A stretch of 64,000 nucleotides of DNA from Eucommia ulmoides (lineage: Eukaryota > Streptophyta > Magnoliopsida > Garryales > Eucommiaceae), in contig CM028336.1 of assembly GCA_016647705.1 (NCBI GenBank), forward strand, positions 12,036,880-12,100,879, given 5' to 3'. Below the pieces are notes generated by a model, which searched no databases, had not been told where the DNA came from, and worked only from the letters and a program-made list of their open reading frames with translations. Below are positions 57,801 to 64,000 of this stretch, piece after piece. Position numbers and translations under genes: made by a program. The first letter of the stretch is position 1; every line of letters begins with the position of its first letter.

Positions 57801-60800
57801 ATATTCTTTGAAAACTTATAATTGAATTGTTTTGGATATTATATTTGAAGAGCTACTATAATTCTTTGTAATTCTCCTATAGAGAGTTACAAATCGATCT
57901 GTTGGGCAAATATAATTCACATATATATTAAATTAATTATATAATATCAATATACCATTACTTCTCGCTTAGAATTTTTGGGACAATTTGTAATCAAAAT
58001 ATGGCACCCATAATATGATTACTAATACCATCAAAATATAAATAGTATGGCCAAAAATTTATATTATTTATCCGTAATTTTATGTATTAGTAATATTTAT
58101 TTGAAAGACTATGATGGTAAATTAGTGATGAAATTTCTATTCTATTTGTAATAATTGTATTTATTATTTACTATTGAAAAATTGAATCGATGTATTCGAT
58201 AAGTATAATTGGTTGTTGTAGCGTTGTAAAATTTATCGGATTTTATAGAATAAAATATTGGTCGTTCGGTATTAGTATAAATTCTCTAAGGAGAGAAACC
58301 TAGTGGCGGCTTTGGAAAATCGGGTCGTTAAATCACCAATCCAAAATACACCTCATGGTTTGAACAAGATCAAATTATTCTAAGTACCTTGGTTTCTTCT
58401 CTATCTAAAACCATTTTGGGACAAATGGTTGGGCTCTACACTTCCAAAAAAGTTTGGGCAGCCCTTGAGAGAATGTTTGCCTCTCATTCTTTTGCATGAG
58501 TTATCCAAACTCAGCAATTTTTGGCCCTCACAAAGAAAGGCAACATGTTTGTCACAGACTATTACCAGAAGATGAAATTCTTCTCGGATACACTAACTGC
58601 TATCGGTCAGCCTCTTCATGCCCATGAGTTTACAGCATATCTTCTTGGAGGACCTGACAGCTCTTATGATACTATCATCACTTCTATCTCCACTCAAATA
58701 GACAAAATGTCATATGAAGATATGTTTAACCATATCCTTATATTTAAATTAAGGATAGAGCAATACTAATCTACTCTAGAATCCACGATTGGGTCCGCAA
58801 ATATGGCTACTTGAAATAATGGACGTTTGCGAGGTGGAAAATCCAATTCTCAGACACACTATTCACAACAACAGCAACCTAACGGCTTCAACTTCACTTA
58901 TAGAGGTCGCGGACGTAGCCAACGTGGGCAAGGTGGCTAACCAAAGAATACCTCTTCAACCCCACATTCTACATGTCAGGTATATGGTAAAAATGGGCAT
59001 ACTGTCGTGCAATGCTACTACACGTTTGGTCATGACTACCAAGGCACCCTTCCCAACATGGAAACCTGCTTGACTTCGCAGTCCTCACCAACTAATGTCA
59101 ACTGGTATCCTGATATTGGTTCCACTAACCACCTCACAAATGATTTTCGAAATCTAACAATGCACTCTAAGCCTTATAACAACACTGACCAGATCCATGT
59201 TGGCAATGGAGCAGGTTTACTCATTAAGAATATTGGATCTGCTACTCTCTAAACACCAACTAATTATTTTTCTTTGTATCAATTACTTCATGTACCACAG
59301 ATTAAAAATAAATAAATCTATGAGTCAATTTACCCATTACAATAATGTTTATATTGAGTTTTAGAGGCAACGAGGAACGTTCTACTGCACGATAAAACTA
59401 GAGACGGACTCTACACTTTTCCATCCACTGCCATTCCCGCAAAACATCCTCAAGCCTACATCTCTCAACGTGCTCCACTTGATGTTTGGCACTCCTGGAT
59501 GAGCCATTCATCTTATTAGACAGTATGACATCTCATATCTAAGTTATCCCTACCAATATCATCCAATAAAATATCGGGTGTATGCTCAGCATGTCAGCAA
59601 GGAAAGAGCCATCGCCCTCATTTTTCAAATTCTCAATCCATTTCCAATTCACCACTTGAACTGATTTTCTCTGATATTTGGGGACCTTCTCCCGCTATGT
59701 CAACAAATGGAAATAAATACTACGTGTATTTTGTTGATCATTTTAGCAAGTGTACGTGGCTATTTTATCTCCCAAACAAATCCGATGCTATGAAAGTATT
59801 TTGCTCATTCCAAAAACTTGTCGAATGCCATTGTAATTGCAAAATAAAATCCATTCAAATTGATTGGGGTGGAGAGTATCGCTCCCTTCCCAACTATTTG
59901 GCATCAATTGGTATTCAACACCGACTCACTTGCCCTCATACATCCCAACAAAACAGGTTCGTCGAACAAAAACACTGTCATATAGTCGAAATGGGACTCT
60001 CACTCTTGTCCCATAGTAGTGTCCCTCATGCTTACTAGGATGAAGCGTTTCTCATGGACACATACCTCATTAATTGCCTTCTAATTACTCCACTTGGAAT
60101 TTCACCTTTTGAAAAACTCCATAACCTTGCCCTAGATTTTTCATCTTTAAAATTTTTTGGCTGTGCATATTTTCCATTCTTTTATACGTTTAACCATCAC
60201 AAACTCGATTTCAAATCAAAACATTATGTTTTTCTTGGCTTTAGCAACATGTATCGTGGGTTCAAATGTCTTGACATTTTTAGTGGCAAGATATTTGTCT
60301 CGCGGTACGTCATCTTCAACGAACATATTTTCCCTTTTGTAAGCCCACCACATAAATCTATCAGCCTCCGTCCATCATCAAACCCAACAGTCAACCTCCC
60401 ACTCTTCATTCCTGTACACGGCAACCCCCCAAATACTTTTTTGTCATCTCTCCAACTAAACAACACATCACATACCAACCTAAATCCCACGACATCGTCT
60501 AACCTTTATCCCTCAGAGCCGAACAACACATCACATATAAACTTAAATCCCAAAACATCATCTGAACTTTCTCCCTCAAAGTCATCATCCCATACACGAT
60601 CTTTGCCCATTATTGACACCTATCCAATCCTCCTTCCATCACCAGATAACATATTTATTTCCCCACCACCACCAATCATACGACTCCTCATTCCTTGTCT
60701 TTAGATAACGATGTTGCTGCTGTACCCCCGGAACCTATACTTCATCAAATGACCACCCGGTCTCAAAATAATATTGTGAAGCCAAAACAACTCACGGATG

Positions 60801-61540
60801 GCACAATCAGATTCTCTTTGCCTCCGTTATTTCTTGTTATAGGTATTGTTCCTGAAGTACCTTCTTCATACTATGAGGCATCCAAGCACACTAAATGGTA
60901 TAAAGTCATGGACGACGAGTTCACTGCCCTTATGAAAAATGGAACCTAGTCATTAATCTCTGCAAGAAAAGACAAGAATATTGTTGGTTCTCGGTGGATA
61001 TTCAAAACCAAATGCAAGTCGAATGGTTCACTTGAGTGAAGGAAGGCCTAATTGGTTGCGAAAGGCTACCACCAACAACTAGGAATGGATTTTGACAACA
61101 TCTTCAGTCTGGTGGTCAAGCCCACCACCATCGGACTTGTACTCAGTTGTGTTATTTCCAAACAGTGGCCAGTTCATCAATTAACATCCAGAACGCTTTC
61201 TTTCATGGCCACTTAACTGAGGAGGTATTTATGCATCAACTAGTCAGCAATGTGCATCCCAACTTTCTAAATCACATTTGTCGGCTACACAAAGCACTTT
61301 ATGGGTTGAAACAAGCCCTACGAGCCAGGTACCATCGACTTCAAGAGCACCCCATCTCCAATTGATTTGTCATCTCCAGCTCTGATTCCTCTCTCTTTAT
61401 ATATAGACAAGGCACAGATACACAGTTTCTCCTAGTGTACGTCGACGATATCTTAATCACTGGCTCCAGCCCCAAAGCCATCACTCAACTGATCGCCAAT
61501 CTAAGTAGTAAATTTGTTGTCAAAGACTTAGGGTGCCTAA

Positions 61541-62585
61541 GGTGGCATTGGTTAGTGTTTCCACTTTTCTCAACCCAACTAGGTGGGTTGGGTTGAGTTG
61601 GGTTGAGAATTTTATTTCTTACTGGGAATAAAGTTGCGTTTGGTAACAACAAATGTTTTTGTGCTAGGAACAGAATCGCGTTTGATAACGATATTATCCT
61701 AGAATTATTTCCTCACAATTTTTTTTTTCCTTCTTTTTTCTTTTTTCTTTTCTTTCGTCTTCATCTTCACCGAAAAGGCGATCGAATTCCACAAAGATTT
61801 TGATGAATGAACAACGAAATCGAAATCGATTTCGTTAACGAATAATGAAATCGATTTCGATTTTGTGAAGGAGCAAAGATTTCGATTTCAAGAATGAACA
61901 ATCAATTTCAAATCAAAATCGATTTTGTTAATGAGCACCAAAATCGATTTTGAGAATGAACGAGCAACCAAACCCTAAAGAGTGAACGAAATAGAAACCC
62001 TAAATGGCGAGGACGACGACAACAACTATGAGTTTGGCGAAGATGATGGTGAGAACGATGATGATGATTGAGAGGAGGAACAAGTGGTAAAGACGATTGC
62101 AAAAAGGAGGAATGAGCGGCGAAGGAAGGAATCCGACTATTTCGTGGAAGACGACGATGAAGTTGATTGTGAGGATGAGGTGGACGGCCAAGACGACAAT
62201 AGTTGAAGAACGGCGAAGACGATGGCGAGGAGGAACGATTTCAAACAAACAGTAACCTATGGCTTGGATAGGAGGAGAAGAACGAGTTTAACGAATGAAC
62301 AGTCAAAAAAAATTAAGGGTTTCCAAAATGCATGGGATGAAGTTCGAACAAGAGGTCTCATTAACAATTCAATAAATTCCGAGCGCATCCTCATTTTGGG
62401 TTCAGTTTTTTGGGCAAAAAAAAAAATTGTTTCTCATTTCCTTAAGATTTTGAGAATCAACTTTCCTTTTTTGGGTTGGATTGGGTTGAGTTTTGTGTTT
62501 GCCAAACGTGTTCCCAAAAATCAATCCTAAATTTTTTGGGTTGTGTTGAATTGGGTTGGAATAGAAACACTAACCAAACGGGGCC
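61541..62585. mobile_element. PIF/Harbinger-type MITE, 1.05 kb, inside Copia
   Basis: Ends GGTGGCATTGGTTAGTGTTTC and the complement of GGCCCCGTTTGGTTAGTG, flanked by TAA (61538-61540 and 62586-62588). Subterminal gggttgggttgagttggg repeats occur at both sides. Inside are cgatttcgatttcgtt repeats (61800-61940) and a 190-bp acidic, exon-like stretch (62010-62205). No transposase. Confidence 0.75.
62010..62205 (+). other. Acidic exon-like stretch carried by the MITE
   Basis: One frame reads as an acidic low-complexity peptide (ENDDDD, then EDDDEVDCEDEVDGQDD with a basic KRRNERRRKE segment between) and has one internal stop. It may be captured host sequence or repeat expansion of gatgatgg-like words. 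No family recognised. Confidence 0.3.
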
Positions 62586-63440
62586 TAAGCTACTCTATGG
62601 GAATCAAAACAATTTATGTTGTCAATGGCCTCCTCTTATCAGAGAGTCAATATATTTACAACCTCCTTCAATGTACAAAGATGATTGATGTAAAACCGGT
62701 ATCGTCCCCGATGTCTTCCTCATAGAAACTCTCATTATTTTCGGGTGCCTCACAGATCCGGCCACTTGTCGGAGTGTAGGAGCTTTGCAATACCTCTCTT
62801 TGACTCAACTCGATATCTCATTTGCAGCCAACAAGGTTAGCCAATTTATGCACAAACCCACTAAGGAACACTGGACAACAGTAAAAAGAATTCTAAGGTA
62901 CCTAAAATTCTCCATCAATTTTGGTCTCCTTATTCAGCCCAGCTCATTCACACACTTGTCTATTTACTTCGATGTCAATTGGGCGGGATGCCCCAATGAT
63001 CGAAAGTCAACTTTTGGATCTTGTATTTATTTTGGTGACAATTTAATCTCATGGAGTTCTAAAAAGCAATCAACAGTAGCACATTCCAGAACTGAAGTTG
63101 AGTACCAAGCAATTTCTCATGTCATAGCCGAATTTATTTGTCTACAGTCACTAATGCGTGAACTTGGCATTTTTATTCCACAACATCCAATACTGGGGTG
63201 CGACAATATTGGGGCAACATATCTGACAGCTAACCCAGTCTTCCATGCATGTACCAAACATGTCGAAATCGACTACCACTTTGTCCAGGAAAAAGCGCAA
63301 CAAAAGGCACTAGACGGCCGACTCATCTCAAGCAAGGACCAGCTTGCTAATGGACTTACAAAACTCTTAGTCTTGGCCAAATTTCGTTTTCTCAGGGACA
63401 AGCTCAACATGCAAGCTTCCCCGATGATCTTGAAGAGGCA

Positions 63441-63696
63441 TATTAAGGAAACATAAATCAACTGAATGTGATTTGAGGAATGATTTGAGGACCTATAATA
63501 ATTAAGGAATGATTTTCAATAATTAAGGAGTGATTGCGGAATGATTTGAAGACCTACAATAAATTGTGCATATTTACTTTCCACAATTATACTTACCTTG
63601 TATACTTTCCCATTTCTTGTAAACCTTGCGTATATATTCACACCTTCTCAATAAAAATAACACATGAGAGTTTCCAGATTCTTTAGCTTTGAATTA
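63441..63696 (+). repeat. 3' LTR of the Copia element
   Basis: 256 bp, TATTAAGGAAAC...TTTGAATTA, followed directly by ccgag. Confidence 0.85.
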
Positions 63697-63701
63697 CCGA
63701 G

Positions 63702-64000
63702 GGTGTGGATACTAGTGAATAATCTTTGGCGTGAGAGTAAGTATCTAAGGCGAAAATAATTCTAAGTTGAATGAATATCAAATTGTGCATACCTTTCTCA
63801 CATCAAGCAGATGTATTTACAGCTCTTTGTTAGGAGGAAAATGCGAGAAAGAGTATATGCAATTATGAATTTGTTTTGAGGAGGTTCAAATTCTCAGGCT
63901 TGATCGACACAACTTCTTTGATGAACTTTCTAGTTGGATTGTGTTATCGGTCTCGGACGCTCATGGACCCAACCAGCGCATAGACCTAGGTACTAGGTGC
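63702..64000. other. Sequence right of the Copia element, nothing recognised
   Basis: Continues the pre-insertion sequence from 50664. No gene visible before the window ends. Confidence 0.4.

Larger units (their letters stand above)
51203..58332 (+). mobile_element. TGTAATACC-family LTR element, copy 3, nested in Copia
   Basis: Starts TGTAATACCCTGAAAATTT and ends ATCGGGTCGTTAAA, between duplicated tcacc (51198-51202 and 58333-58337). Interior 52620-54714 has two family blocks (about 52680-53300 and 53301-53900) with ggagggcatgtcctgcgaa repeats; no coding. The 3' LTR starts at 54715 (TGTAATGCC) and holds a SIRE-like solo LTR. The left end is unusual: after about 85 bp of LTR it turns into AT microsatellites and an inverted LTR copy (51405-52090). 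Confidence 0.75.
54715..58332 (+). repeat. 3' LTR of TGTAATACC copy 3
   Basis: About 1.44 kb after removing the SIRE-like solo LTR and its duplication. Contains a 77-bp tandem duplication (57275-57351, 57352-57428), TA runs (57178-57201, 57241-57276) and a GT run (57770-57799). Confidence 0.75.
50665..63696 (+). mobile_element. Copia LTR retrotransposon with TA...TA ends, interrupted twice
   Basis: 5' LTR 50665-50930 and 3' LTR 63441-63696, flanked by the 5-bp duplication ccgag (50660-50664 and 63697-63701). Primer site tggtatcaagagc follows the 5' LTR directly; a purine tract (tgaagaggca) precedes the 3' LTR. Parts in Copia order: gag capsid-like region (about 58450-58770), zinc knuckle (about 58980), protease (about 59100), integrase (about 59400-60040), reverse transcriptase with YVDD (about 60860-61530), RNase H (about 62740-63455). 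Interrupted by a TGTAATACC element (51203-58332) and a MITE (61541-62585). It carries many breaks (more than ten) and is dead. LTRs differ by about 8% by eye, so it is old. Confidence 0.85.

Overview
This window looks like nuclear DNA of a flowering plant, probably a eudicot. It is strongly AT-rich, has plant-type introns and TATA boxes, contains a nepenthesin-type aspartic protease, and is packed with plant transposon families (MULE, Helitron, PIF/Harbinger MITEs, Copia and Ty3/gypsy LTR elements). The species cannot be named from the sequence. I see no rRNA, tRNA or CRISPR. The only convincing host gene is the protease, present twice.

Layout. 1-6.6 kb: a decayed Mutator-like element with a MURA transposase on +, two related small coiled-coil reading frames on +, and an Ulp1-like cysteine protease converging on -. 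8.19-14.07 kb: a non-coding LTR element (called here the TGTAATACC family) with 5-bp target duplications and a 1-kb MITE in its 5' LTR. 14.1-20.2 kb: a low-complexity repeat block split by a 2.6-kb solo LTR and ending at a Helitron 3' terminus. 20.2-23.9 kb: an unresolved gene-like segment and a tandem array of a 350-430 bp Helitron-like repeat. 24.06-27.06 kb: duplicated segment copy A with protease gene A. 27.1-29.9 kb: a mosaic of Ty3/gypsy fragments. 30.28-38.22 kb: a three-level nest (SIRE-like LTR, TGTAATACC element, 4-kb Helitron). 38.23-50.35 kb: duplicated segment copy B with protease gene B, its 5' flank expanded by solo LTRs, Helitrons and a SINE-like insert. 50.67-63.70 kb: a Copia element with unusual TA...TA LTR ends, holding another TGTAATACC element (itself holding a SIRE-like solo LTR) and a 1-kb PIF/Harbinger MITE.

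Main results. (1) The two protease genes encode identical proteins and differ by one synonymous base over the whole CDS, while both flanks have clearly diverged. The identity starts about 90 bp before the TATA box and stops at the stop codon, which suggests gene conversion. (2) Copy A gives empty sites for most insertions in copy B, so their ends can be read directly. (3) A coding-less LTR family is present three times in 64 kb, with internal repeats centred on a CCTGTCAGG...TCCTGCAGG pattern. (4) An Ulp1-bearing MULE carries a duplicated small coiled-coil gene of unknown function. All assignments come from reading the sequence; no database search was run.
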